Part shown: in pieces, positions 1 to 6,168 of the stretch
How positions within the stretch are numbered: position 1 is the first letter of the stretch
How the letters are laid out: every line of letters begins with the position of its first letter
NCBI GenBank assembly: GCA_003157055.1
Contig: PMIG01000140.1
Span: 3,968-11,273, forward strand
Direction: 5' to 3'
DNA: 7,306 nucleotides
From: Bacteroidales bacterium
GTDB taxonomy: Bacteria; Bacteroidota; Bacteroidia; Bacteroidales; VadinHA17
Position numbers and translations under genes: made by a program
The notes under the pieces: generated by a model
Told to the model about the DNA's origin: nothing
The model's database searches: none
Seen by the model: only the letters and a program-made list of their open reading frames with translations

Positions 1-105
1 ACCTTTGACAATCGTCATGTCCACTCCGCGAAGTGCATGCACTGTCACTTCACCCATGTGATAGTCTTTCTTCAGGTTTTTTATTTCAATAATTGTATTA
101 TCCAT
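1..105 (-). CDS. ABC transporter ATP-binding protein, MacB/LolD-like, N-terminal fragment (runs off the window)
   Basis: Only the first 35 codons are present, starting at the ATG at 105 and running off position 1. The visible protein begins MDNTIIEIKNLKKDYHMG and continues through VTVHALRGVDM to TIVKG. This is the typical opening of MacB/LolD-type ABC ATPases: a first beta strand, an aromatic A-loop residue (Tyr15, which stacks on the ATP adenine in this family), then an 'ALRGV' strand shortly before Walker A. Walker A itself lies outside the window. The start is 35 bp after the adaptor stop, so it is very probably the third gene of the tolC-macA operon. It would energise export through the adaptor and the outer-membrane channel. 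Whether the permease is fused (MacB) or separate, as is common in Bacteroidota, cannot be seen. No strong ribosome binding site is present. Confidence 0.85.
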   Translation of the reverse strand, partial: MDNTIIEIKNLKKDYHMGEVTVHALRGVDMTIVKG

Positions 106-140
106 GACCCTGATTTTTAACTCTTTTTGTTTACGGGAGA

Positions 141-1433
141 TCAGAAGGGGAACGGGCTACGTCTGACCGCAGTCGAAGTTGCGGTTGCGACCTTGGCTGA
201 ACCATCTGTCATTGAAATAACAACTTCATCGCCTTCCTTAAGCCCTGCCAGGACTTCAACATTTGTACCATTGTCTATTCCTGTGGTTATTTTAACTGGA
301 CGTATTCCTCCCTTGTCATTTTTAATCCATACCCTTTTCTCATTTGCAGGAAGCGTAGCTGAACTATTCATCCTGGCACCCTGCTGTGTTCCTTGCCCTG
401 TTGTCGCATTTACAGTTGTTTGTCCGGCTGCCTGCTGACCATTTTCTGATGAACCGGCCTTGGCGCGTACAGCTTTATTCTTCTGAAATTCAGCCATCAT
501 CTTCTGCAGGTAAGCTGCCGGCGGTGTAAACCTTATTGCTTTACCTGAAAGAACAAGCGTATTAATCTTCTCATCAACAAAGATGGTAGCAGTGGCAGTC
601 ATCCCTGGCATAAGTTTCTTATCGGGATTGGGGGCATCAAGAATTACGACATATGTAACAACATTATTTGTGGTCACAGGCTGAAGGCGGACCTGCGATA
701 CTGAGCCCTTGAAAATAATTTCAGGGTATGTATCAACGCTGAAATCAACGCGCTGATGAAGCTTTACCTTCCCAATATCAGCTTCATCAACACTGGTTTG
801 AACTTCCATCTGTGTAAGATCATTTACAATTGTAAATAAAGTCGGGGTGTTAAAGCTGGCGGCAACGGTCTGTCCCTCCTCAATCGCCCTGTTAAGCACT
901 ACTCCTTTAATCGGCGACATAATTGTACAATAATCAAGATTTACCTTTGCCCTGTCAAGTGCCGACTTTGAATTGGTAAGAGCAGCTTTTGAATTTTCAT
1001 AATTGTACAGCGCCTGGTCATAATCGGCCTTGGCAATAAGATTTTTATCGAATAATCCCTTCAGCCTATCATAGGTTGCTTTCTGAAAATCAAGCTGAGC
1101 CTGTGACTGATCGACAGATGCCTGGCTCTGTTCAAGCTGGGCTCTCAGGGAGGTCTCATCAAGCTTCGCAAGCAGCTGACCTTTTTTTACATTGTCATTG
1201 AAATCGACATAGATCTTCTGAATTATGCCAGAAACCTGGGTACCTACGTTTACAGTCTTCAGGGCTTGTATTGTTCCTGTTGCGGTGACATTATTGGATA
1301 TATTTCCAGTCTGTACCTTTACCGTCTCAAATGTCGCCAGTGATTCTTTCCCGGAAATCTTTTTAATTACCAGAAACGATACTATTCCAATAAGTGCTAT
1401 TGCTGCAATAATTATTAAAGTTTTCTTTTTCAT
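141..1433 (-). CDS. macA: MacA-like periplasmic adaptor (HlyD/RND membrane fusion family)
   Basis: This 430-residue membrane fusion protein bridges an inner-membrane ABC transporter and a TolC-type channel. An N-terminal anchor helix (about residues 5-23) follows MKKK. The first lipoyl-like half is at about 60-92 (VSGIIQKIYV, VKKGQLLAKLD). A Gln/Ala/Ser-rich alpha-helical hairpin covers about 93-168. The second lipoyl half follows from about 169 (IMSPIKGVVL, EEGQTV). A beta-barrel region ends in the conserved LMPGMTATATI (274-284), and a membrane-proximal domain lies at about 365-408. The tail RRSPFPF is like that of many MacA homologues I know from Bacteroidota. Between barrel and membrane-proximal domain sits a Gln/Gly/Thr/Asn-rich insert (about 305-362), making the protein some 50-60 residues longer than E. 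coli MacA. It lies 23 bp after the tolC-like gene and 35 bp before the ATPase gene. The substrate cannot be told; macrolides, peptides, lipids or siderophores are possible for this class. Confidence 0.9.
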   Translation of the reverse strand: MKKKTLIIIAAIALIGIVSFLVIKKISGKESLATFETVKVQTGNISNNVTATGTIQALKTVNVGTQVSGIIQKIYVDFNDNVKKGQLLAKLDETSLRAQLEQSQASVDQSQAQLDFQKATYDRLKGLFDKNLIAKADYDQALYNYENSKAALTNSKSALDRAKVNLDYCTIMSPIKGVVLNRAIEEGQTVAASFNTPTLFTIVNDLTQMEVQTSVDEADIGKVKLHQRVDFSVDTYPEIIFKGSVSQVRLQPVTTNNVVTYVVILDAPNPDKKLMPGMTATATIFVDEKINTLVLSGKAIRFTPPAAYLQKMMAEFQKNKAVRAKAGSSENGQQAAGQTTVNATTGQGTQQGARMNSSATLPANEKRVWIKNDKGGIRPVKITTGIDNGTNVEVLAGLKEGDEVVISMTDGSAKVATATSTAVRRSPFPF

Positions 1434-1456
1434 GATCTTATAAACTATTTCTTGTT

Positions 1457-2776
1457 TTATAATGCTAAGGGAACGCCTGAATAAAAATCGAGTATTTTAT
1501 AACTGAATATCAGATTGAATTTCGATTGAAGAAGCTGGCTTTCTGCAACTATAAGGTTGGTTTTTGAAACCAGATAATCAGTCGAATTAATCATTCCGTT
1601 TGTGAATTTCTCATTTGAAAGTGCCGAAGATTCCTGCATTGCCTTATAATTCTCAAGGCTAGCTTCATATTGAATCTGCGCCGAGATAACATCCTGGCAT
1701 GCCTGTTCAATGCTTTTCCTGAGCTGGTTCCTTGTGTCCATCTCCGATAAGTCCGCAGTCTGGTAACCGATTATGGCAATTTCCACATTTGTTTTCACCT
1801 GGTTTTTCTGATAGATCGGGATGGACAATGACAAACCTGCATATGGCTTGATACCATTGTTTATCTGGCCAAAATAATTATCAGCCGTCAGATTTGAATA
1901 ACCTGAACCTATTCCGGCGCTTGCTGAAAGTGTAGGATAATAGCCTGATTTTGCTATTTTTTCGTCAATAGCTGCAATCTGTTTATTAATTGCTGCATTT
2001 TTTACCTGCGGCTTTATTTCCAGCGCTTTCTCATAAACTGTCTTAACGTCGGGAATCCTTCCCTGATCAAGAGATCCCGAAAGATCAGGATGAGCAATAT
2101 TGAAACTATCGGCGACCGGCAGTTCCATTAGCTGCATCAGGTTAATCTTGTCAATTGCAAGCAGGCTTTTTGAATTTGCCAAAGTGAGCTCTTCACTGGC
2201 CAGCTGTGATTTGACCTGCGCATAATCGGACGTCGATATCAATTGCGTAATAAGACGTTCATTGGCAAGATTCAGCTGACTTTTTGATGATTCAATCTGC
2301 TTTTCACTGTTATTTACTTGTTCTCCAGCGTATAAAATCTGAAGATAAGCATTAAGGATGCTCAGGCTGATAGATTCTTTCGTGGTTTCCAGCGAGTATT
2401 TGCCTCCGTCAATTGCCAATTCAGCCTGGCTTATCAGATTGGTCAGCTTTGATGCATTGAATAAAGTTACCCCTGCACTTACTGAATAGTTTGACCCATT
2501 GCTTCCGGTCAGGCTTGAAGACCCTGTTGACGTGCTTCTTGCCCAGTTGAAATTCTGGTTAACTGAAGCATTTACAGACATCATCCGCTGCATTCTGGCC
2601 TGATAGGCATTCAAAACGAATTCCTGGTTCGATAGTTCACCTTTACGTACCTGGATGTTTTTATCCAACGCGTATTTGATGCACTTTTCAAGAGTCCAGA
2701 TACTATCTTGCTGTGCAAACAGGTTTTCACCTCCAGTTAACAAGACAACACTTAATATCAAAATCAATTTTCTCAT
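1457..2776 (-). CDS. TolC-family outer-membrane efflux channel
   Basis: This 439-residue protein has a signal peptide: MRK, a hydrophobic stretch, and a likely cleavage after Ala21 (NLFA|QQDS). The mature start, WTLEKCIKYALDKN, is the standard opening of outer-membrane efflux proteins. Two internally similar halves follow, each with beta-strand segments (about 66-105 and 280-320, the latter with SGYYPTLSASAGIGSGYS) and long amphipathic helices rich in Gln, Ser, Ala and Leu (about 125-210 and 330-425). The end (KFTNGMINSTDYL... KILDFYSG) is characteristic of Bacteroidota TolC homologues. It should form the trimeric outer-membrane exit duct for the adaptor and ATPase encoded just downstream. 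It is the first gene of this operon, with a candidate promoter about 22-31 bp upstream. No Shine-Dalgarno sequence is evident, which is usual for the phylum. Confidence 0.92.
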   Translation of the reverse strand: MRKLILILSVVLLTGGENLFAQQDSIWTLEKCIKYALDKNIQVRKGELSNQEFVLNAYQARMQRMMSVNASVNQNFNWARSTSTGSSSLTGSNGSNYSVSAGVTLFNASKLTNLISQAELAIDGGKYSLETTKESISLSILNAYLQILYAGEQVNNSEKQIESSKSQLNLANERLITQLISTSDYAQVKSQLASEELTLANSKSLLAIDKINLMQLMELPVADSFNIAHPDLSGSLDQGRIPDVKTVYEKALEIKPQVKNAAINKQIAAIDEKIAKSGYYPTLSASAGIGSGYSNLTADNYFGQINNGIKPYAGLSLSIPIYQKNQVKTNVEIAIIGYQTADLSEMDTRNQLRKSIEQACQDVISAQIQYEASLENYKAMQESSALSNEKFTNGMINSTDYLVSKTNLIVAESQLLQSKFNLIFSYKILDFYSGVPLAL

Positions 2777-2797
2777 AAATCACAATCAATTTTGAGG

Positions 2798-2807
2798 TAA
2801 AAATATA
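2798..2807 (-). promoter_or_regulatory. Candidate -7 promoter element of the efflux operon
   Basis: On the minus strand this reads TATATTTTTA, which matches the Bacteroidota -7 consensus TAnnTTTG except for the last base. It lies about 22 nt upstream of the tolC-like start codon. A T-run about 20 nt further upstream is only a weak substitute for the -33 TTTG box. The assignment rests on position and partial consensus. Confidence 0.35.
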
Positions 2808-2901
2808 CTCTCAATCAGCTTGGAAAAAATTAAATAGAAGAAGAGGAGGATTTTGACGACGAATAGGCAATTTTCAGTGTCGGTACAAATAACTACCTGA
2901 A

Positions 2902-2960
2902 TAAAAAACCTTCGTGCCTGCAGTGGTAATTCTTTTTTACCACCCTGGTCACGAAGGTGT
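2902..2960 (-). terminator. Intrinsic terminator of the padR/GldL-like operon
   Basis: A two-tier hairpin is visible. The outer stem is 2908-2916 with 2950-2958 (9 bp, ACCTTCGTG/CACGAAGGT). The inner stem is 2923-2929 with 2937-2943 (7 bp, GTGGTAA/TTACCAC). A 6x6 internal loop separates them, and the apical loop has 7 nt. Read on the minus strand, the outer stem is followed directly by six T residues and then ATT, as expected of a rho-independent terminator. It sits 37 bp after the stop of the 312-residue gene and 95 bp or more before the tolC-like gene, so it separates the two operons. The 'cacgaagg' arm resembles a dispersed intergenic repeat that I recall from environmental Bacteroidota; that link is from memory. 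Confidence 0.7.
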
Positions 2961-2996
2961 CCGTGGAAGAACTATTAAACTATTACAGATGTTTTC

Positions 2997-3935
2997 CTAA
3001 AATGTCGAAGCTTGTATCATTTTTAAGTTGGCCTCTAGACCGTCGAGGTAAATAAGTATCCAGGAAAGATTGGTAGCTGCCACATTCCTGTGGGTCCAGT
3101 CCGGATCTATCCCATTCTCACCCGCAAACCCCAGAATTGAAGGTAGCGCTTTTGCTGTCGCTTCATATCCTTTGCTTTGTTCCATCTGACCTACAAGCTC
3201 CTGAAGAGCCGCCTGAAGCTTGTCTCCGGGATATGACTCGCCGTTACCTGCCAAAATAACCATAGGAAGGTTCACCGATTCAGCATCTGCTAAATTTCCC
3301 GGATCTTTTTCCCATTGCTCACGGGTGATCCCTTCATATTTTAATAAAAGATCCTGGTAATTATATGCGATTTTCAGAACCTCATCAATTTTTACATTTA
3401 CAGCCGAATGTTCAACATTGACTTTCATATCAGTCATGGCAGCTTCAACATTGCAATAATTCTTTGAGAGGTTATAACTATCAGATATGGTTTTTTTCGA
3501 GACATTCAGCGCAAGCAGTGCTGAAAATACTGAATTCAATGCAAGCAACAGCAGGACAAAGACAGTATTATAAATGTTGAAACTCTTGTTCTTAGAGGTA
3601 ACCAACAGGAATATAGGAAGAAATACAACATATGGGAAAGGGAGAGCAATCAGAAGTCCGACACCTGCATAGGGCCAGTGCATTATTTTAAACAGCATTG
3701 CAATGAAGACGACAAAACATGTGATATAAGTCACAATATAAAGTACTTTGTTCTGGCTATTTCCTGTGGCCTTGTAATTATTTATCAGTGCAGCCGGAAG
3801 GAAAAGAAGCACAAGGATCAGGGTCCCGGCAATAAGTAATATCGCTGCTGCAGGCCAATGGTTCACTTTGAATATTGCTCCGGCAGAGGTAATCATTGCC
3901 GTAATCACTCCGAGAATATATAATTTTTGTTTCAT
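2997..3935 (-). CDS. GldL/GldM-like fusion membrane protein with two HWP hairpins (312 aa)
   Basis: No named gene fits. Two GldL-like hairpins come first. TM1 (about 5-22) ends in FKVNHWPAA (22-30) and TM2 is about 31-51. TM3 (about 64-82) ends in FKIMHWPYA (82-90) and TM4 is about 91-113. Lys23 and Lys83 are exactly 60 residues apart. GldL of the gliding/type IX secretion motor carries the same FKIMHWPGA signature at its periplasmic turn. A fifth helix (about 121-144) then ends in LLALNVSKKTI, closely resembling the single helix of GldM, which ends in ALNVSKE in homologues I recall. The soluble part (about 145-312) also follows GldM's first periplasmic domain: an NLPMVILAGNGE segment, and a C-terminal W-x5-VAATN helix with LDGLEANL. 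Five helices with the N terminus inside place this domain in the periplasm, as in GldM. No GldL-like cytoplasmic tail and no later GldM domains are present. It lies 100 bp after the 482-residue relative, with the terminator just downstream. Motifs are seen; function is inferred. Confidence 0.75.
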   Translation of the reverse strand: MKQKLYILGVITAMITSAGAIFKVNHWPAAAILLIAGTLILVLLFLPAALINNYKATGNSQNKVLYIVTYITCFVVFIAMLFKIMHWPYAGVGLLIALPFPYVVFLPIFLLVTSKNKSFNIYNTVFVLLLLALNSVFSALLALNVSKKTISDSYNLSKNYCNVEAAMTDMKVNVEHSAVNVKIDEVLKIAYNYQDLLLKYEGITREQWEKDPGNLADAESVNLPMVILAGNGESYPGDKLQAALQELVGQMEQSKGYEATAKALPSILGFAGENGIDPDWTHRNVAATNLSWILIYLDGLEANLKMIQASTF

Positions 3936-4035
3936 AATATTATATTTTTGATTTTAAAGGTATTACGCAGCCCACATGTTGATGAAATTAAATTTGTCCA
4001 ATCAGGTTTATAGAACATGCGGGGTTCACGGTTTT

Positions 4036-5484
4036 CTAATTAAAATGATTATTATGTTTTGCAATTTCATTTAAAACACATGACTCAACAGTAAGAATTC
4101 CGTTCTTCATAACTTCCAGGGAATGCAGCCCTGACATTAATGATATCACATCTTTGTCTGGGTCATCACCTGGCAGATATATAGACGGGTCTAAGAGCTT
4201 CCTGTACCTGAGAAAATCTTCCTTGGGAACAATTCCTGTCAGATAATCCATGTATCCTGACATTGCGAGATTAATATCCTGCCGTGACTTGCAGTTTGGT
4301 AAAAGATGGTCCCTGACAGACTGGAGGTCAAATGGCTTTGAAAGTTTCACATATAATATTTTGTGACCAGTTTCAGCCTGACTTATTTGATCAGCGCTCA
4401 CCGCAGGCTTGCCAGGTTCTCCTTCCGATTCCCGAACCATTTCTTCCTGGACATTGCTGATGACTGAAAGAATCCCGGTGGTTTTTGCATGTAGCTGGTC
4501 AAGCTTCTGGTAATTTAACGAATCGCGATACCTGCTGATCAGCGACCTGTCATTCATGAATAAATAATCGTATAAGGCATTTTGCTGATTATTAGTTGGA
4601 TAATAACGATCCTGATAAGAGTGCTGCAGGTTCAGGTTGATTATAGCGCCCGGTATGATAATTAAAAGAAATCCAATGACCATGAAAATGAACGTGGAAC
4701 TGATATGGTTCTCATCTTTCCATGTAAGCCAGACATACCAAGGGAATGCCACCAGGCATAAAATGATCAGTCCGGCAACCATAAATGTAGTTGAAAATGG
4801 CCAGTGTTGAATTTTAAATAACATGCCAGCAATATAAAGTATAAAACCTGCCGCGCCAAGAATATAAACAGATCGTTTAACCTTGTTCTCCTGGTCATTC
4901 AATCTGTTTAAAAGCAGTGCAGGGATAAAAAGCAGGATACACGAAGCTGTACCCAGTATCAGAATTGGCCCTGCCCCTGGCCAATGCTGAATCTTGAAAA
5001 GAGTCCCGGCAATAAAGCAGGCACCTGTCAGGAATGCTGAAATGAAAAGAAAGAGTCTCTTGGTGTTATGGGTCTCTTTCCAGAGGACAGAGAGGGCTGA
5101 TGGCAGGAAAGCCAATGCCAGTATAAGAGCCCCGAGGGTCAGCAGGATACTAGCACCAGGCCAGTGCTGTATCTTTAAAAGTGCGGCAAGACCTACCATT
5201 ACCGTGCCTGCCACACCAGAAATTTTCATTGTTGTTTTCATAATTCTGTATTTAGTGTCAACTGCATAAAGTGTCTCTTCCTGTATCTCCTTAAGCCTTC
5301 GTTTTCCCATCTTCTGCTTTACCATAAGATAGGCTTCCTGGAAGCTCATCCCTTTCTGCATTTCATATTCAACATCACAGCAGACATGATCCGTCAGCTC
5401 ATCAAGAAGGTGCGAAAAAGTGATCTCCTGCTTCCTGACATCCTGGCTTATCTGGTCAATATTTTGAAGGCTAAGTTCAGGCAT
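4036..5484 (-). CDS. PadR-linked membrane protein: DHVCC domain, three GldL-like hairpins, GldM-like C-terminal domain (482 aa)
   Basis: No named gene fits. Residues 1-80 form a helical cytoplasmic domain with LLDELTDHVCCDVEYEM (26-42), a GMSFQEAY turn and LKEIQEET. This resembles the HAAS-like prefix found on membrane proteins encoded beside PadR regulators. Three GldL-type hairpins follow (about 86-253), with signatures LKIQHWPGA (103-111), FKIQHWPGA (163-171) and FKIQHWPFS (223-231). Their lysines, 104, 164 and 224, are spaced exactly 60 residues apart. A seventh helix (about 263-284) leads into a soluble domain (285-482). That domain ends in a helical segment with SLEVMKNGILTVESCVLN, comparable to the last helix of GldM's first periplasmic domain. 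Seven helices put it outside the inner membrane. The start codon lies inside padR (8-bp overlap, GAGGT just ahead), so translation is probably coupled. The glutamate I expect in the second GldL helix is replaced by Leu, Cys and Leu. I infer a sensor or anti-regulator for PadR. Confidence 0.78.
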   Translation of the reverse strand: MPELSLQNIDQISQDVRKQEITFSHLLDELTDHVCCDVEYEMQKGMSFQEAYLMVKQKMGKRRLKEIQEETLYAVDTKYRIMKTTMKISGVAGTVMVGLAALLKIQHWPGASILLTLGALILALAFLPSALSVLWKETHNTKRLFLFISAFLTGACFIAGTLFKIQHWPGAGPILILGTASCILLFIPALLLNRLNDQENKVKRSVYILGAAGFILYIAGMLFKIQHWPFSTTFMVAGLIILCLVAFPWYVWLTWKDENHISSTFIFMVIGFLLIIIPGAIINLNLQHSYQDRYYPTNNQQNALYDYLFMNDRSLISRYRDSLNYQKLDQLHAKTTGILSVISNVQEEMVRESEGEPGKPAVSADQISQAETGHKILYVKLSKPFDLQSVRDHLLPNCKSRQDINLAMSGYMDYLTGIVPKEDFLRYRKLLDPSIYLPGDDPDKDVISLMSGLHSLEVMKNGILTVESCVLNEIAKHNNHFN

Positions 5485-5821
5485 ACCTCAAACCGGGTTG
5501 AAGATTAACGATTTTCTCAAGCGATTCGATGAATTCTTTCATTTCTTTCAGCTTTTCGGCAACAAGAGAATGCCCCTTCGGGGTCAGACTGTAGTAGATA
5601 CGAATACGGTTATTGAAATTTTCGGATTCCGTAATAAGTACCTCTTCACTTTCAAGTTTATGAAGAACAGGATAAAGAGCTCCGTATGTAAGCTTTATCT
5701 TTCCTTCAGTAAGCTCCTCAGCTTTTCGCGTTATTTCATAACCATACATTCGTCCATTCTCTTCAAGAAGCTTCAGGACGATTGTCTTTAATGAACCTTT
5801 GATTAAATCTGTTGATATCAT
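5477..5821 (-). CDS. PadR-family transcriptional regulator
   Basis: A small winged-helix regulator of 114 residues from this start. The core is LKGxLKTxxLKLL-like (LIKGSLKTIVLKLLEENG), followed by the family hallmark YGYEITRKAEELT, the recognition-helix region LTYGALYPVLHKLE, and a wing ending in RIYYSLTPKGHSL. One C-terminal helix for dimerisation follows. An ATG seven codons upstream (5842) is also open. I prefer the ATG at 5821 because PadR homologues begin just before this point. In addition, the predicted transcription start (about 5845-5850) would leave almost no leader for 5842, and a palindrome covers 5831-5851. The 3' end overlaps the 482-residue gene by 8 bp. PadR proteins usually repress their own operon and adjacent membrane or efflux genes, so autorepression is likely. 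The ligand is unknown. Confidence 0.92.
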   Translation of the reverse strand: MISTDLIKGSLKTIVLKLLEENGRMYGYEITRKAEELTEGKIKLTYGALYPVLHKLESEEVLITESENFNNRIRIYYSLTPKGHSLVAEKLKEMKEFIESLEKIVNLQPGLRYA

Positions 5822-5830
5822 GTTTTCAGT

Positions 5831-5851
5831 ATATTTAAGCATCTTATATAT
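5831..5851. promoter_or_regulatory. Candidate PadR operator (inverted repeat at the transcription start)
   Basis: Two 9-nt arms, ATATTTAAG and CTTATATAT, flank a 3-nt centre and are complementary at 8 of 9 positions. The site lies between the padR -7 box and the preferred padR start codon, where a bound dimer would block transcription. High A+T content makes chance symmetry a real possibility. Confidence 0.4.
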
Positions 5852-5853
5852 TG

Positions 5854-5886
5854 CAAATATAATATATTATAAATATAAAATGCAAA
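5854..5886 (-). promoter_or_regulatory. padR operon promoter (Bacteroidota -33/-7 type)
   Basis: On the minus strand, TTTG (5883-5886) and TATATTTG (5854-5861) are separated by 21 nt. They match the Bacteroidota consensus TTTG / TAnnTTTG exactly. Transcription would begin near 5845-5850 and run into padR. Both boxes lie inside copies of the direct repeat TGCAAATAT (5852-5860 and 5881-5889), and a 14-bp perfect AT palindrome (5858-5871) overlaps the -7 box. Confidence 0.65.
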
Positions 5887-5923
5887 TATTTTTTCAATTA
5901 TTTTTAGAGAGTTGCCATAAATA

Positions 5924-5958
5924 ATTAAATCACAGATAAATATAATCTGTGGCTTAAT
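5924..5958. repeat. Extended inverted repeat in the divergent spacer
   Basis: The inner arms CACAGAT (5931-5937) and ATCTGTG (5945-5951) are perfect and flank a 7-nt AT spacer. After a 2-nt mismatch on each side, the outer arms ATTAA (5924-5928) and TTAAT (5954-5958) pair again. It could be a regulator-binding site between the divergent genes, or a hairpin insulating them. A few A residues follow on the plus side, but no gene ends nearby to need a terminator. Confidence 0.6.
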
Positions 5959-6138
5959 CAAAAAATGTTAAAATTTCTTCCTTTTCTGACTTTCAGATGG
6001 TGGAATCAAAGTATCACCCGGGTAAAAGAATCAGTCTGGATGATATTAATTTGATCTCCCATTCTGAAATTCAACTTTTTCAGTAACTACCTGTTATATA
6101 CATGCGTCAGCAAAACAAGCTCTTAATAAGTTTTAGGT

Positions 6139-6146
6139 TACCTTTG
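6139..6146 (+). promoter_or_regulatory. Promoter -7 box of the copper ATPase gene
   Basis: TACCTTTG matches the Bacteroidota -7 consensus TAnnTTTG exactly and is followed by CGGG. It lies 22 bp before the ATG at 6169, giving a leader of roughly 15-20 nt. No clear TTTG box is visible about 20 nt upstream, so the -33 element is weak or absent, which may mean an activator is needed. Confidence 0.5.
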
Positions 6147-6168
6147 CGGGCGATTGGATAAATAAATC

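Larger units (their letters stand above)
5843..6168. other. Divergent intergenic region between padR and the copper ATPase gene
   Basis: This stretch of about 330 bp has no convincing gene. The left end carries the padR promoter and operator candidates. The middle holds an extended inverted repeat (5924-5958). The right end holds the promoter box of the ATPase gene (6139-6146). Two open stretches of 30 codons each (from 5965 and from 5997) have no start signal or family resemblance that I can support. No tRNA or riboswitch fold was recognised. Confidence 0.7.

Noticed and set aside
127..438. Open frame of 103 codons on the plus strand
   Set aside because: It lies inside the adaptor gene on the opposite strand, has no family resemblance, and reads as an antisense shadow.
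3936..4035. Separate promoter for the 312-residue gene (TACCTTTA on the minus strand)
   Set aside because: It is one base off the -7 consensus and has no -33 box at suitable distance; co-transcription from the padR promoter is simpler.
4994..5269. Open frame of 91 codons on the plus strand
   Set aside because: It is antisense to the hairpin-repeat region of the 482-residue protein, Arg/Ala-rich, with no recognisable domain.
2997..5484. Calling the two membrane proteins GldL or part of a type IX secretion operon
   Set aside because: There is no gldK, gldN or separate gldM nearby, the hairpins are multiplied, GldL's cytoplasmic tail is missing, and the context is a PadR operon.
5498..5791. 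Open frame of 97 codons on the plus strand
   Set aside because: It is antisense to padR, which has unmistakable PadR motifs.
5997..6086. Possible 29-residue peptide (MVESKYHPGKRISLDD...) in the divergent spacer
   Set aside because: Composition is plausible for coding, but there is no promoter or ribosome binding signal placed for it, no recognised family, and such lengths arise easily by chance.
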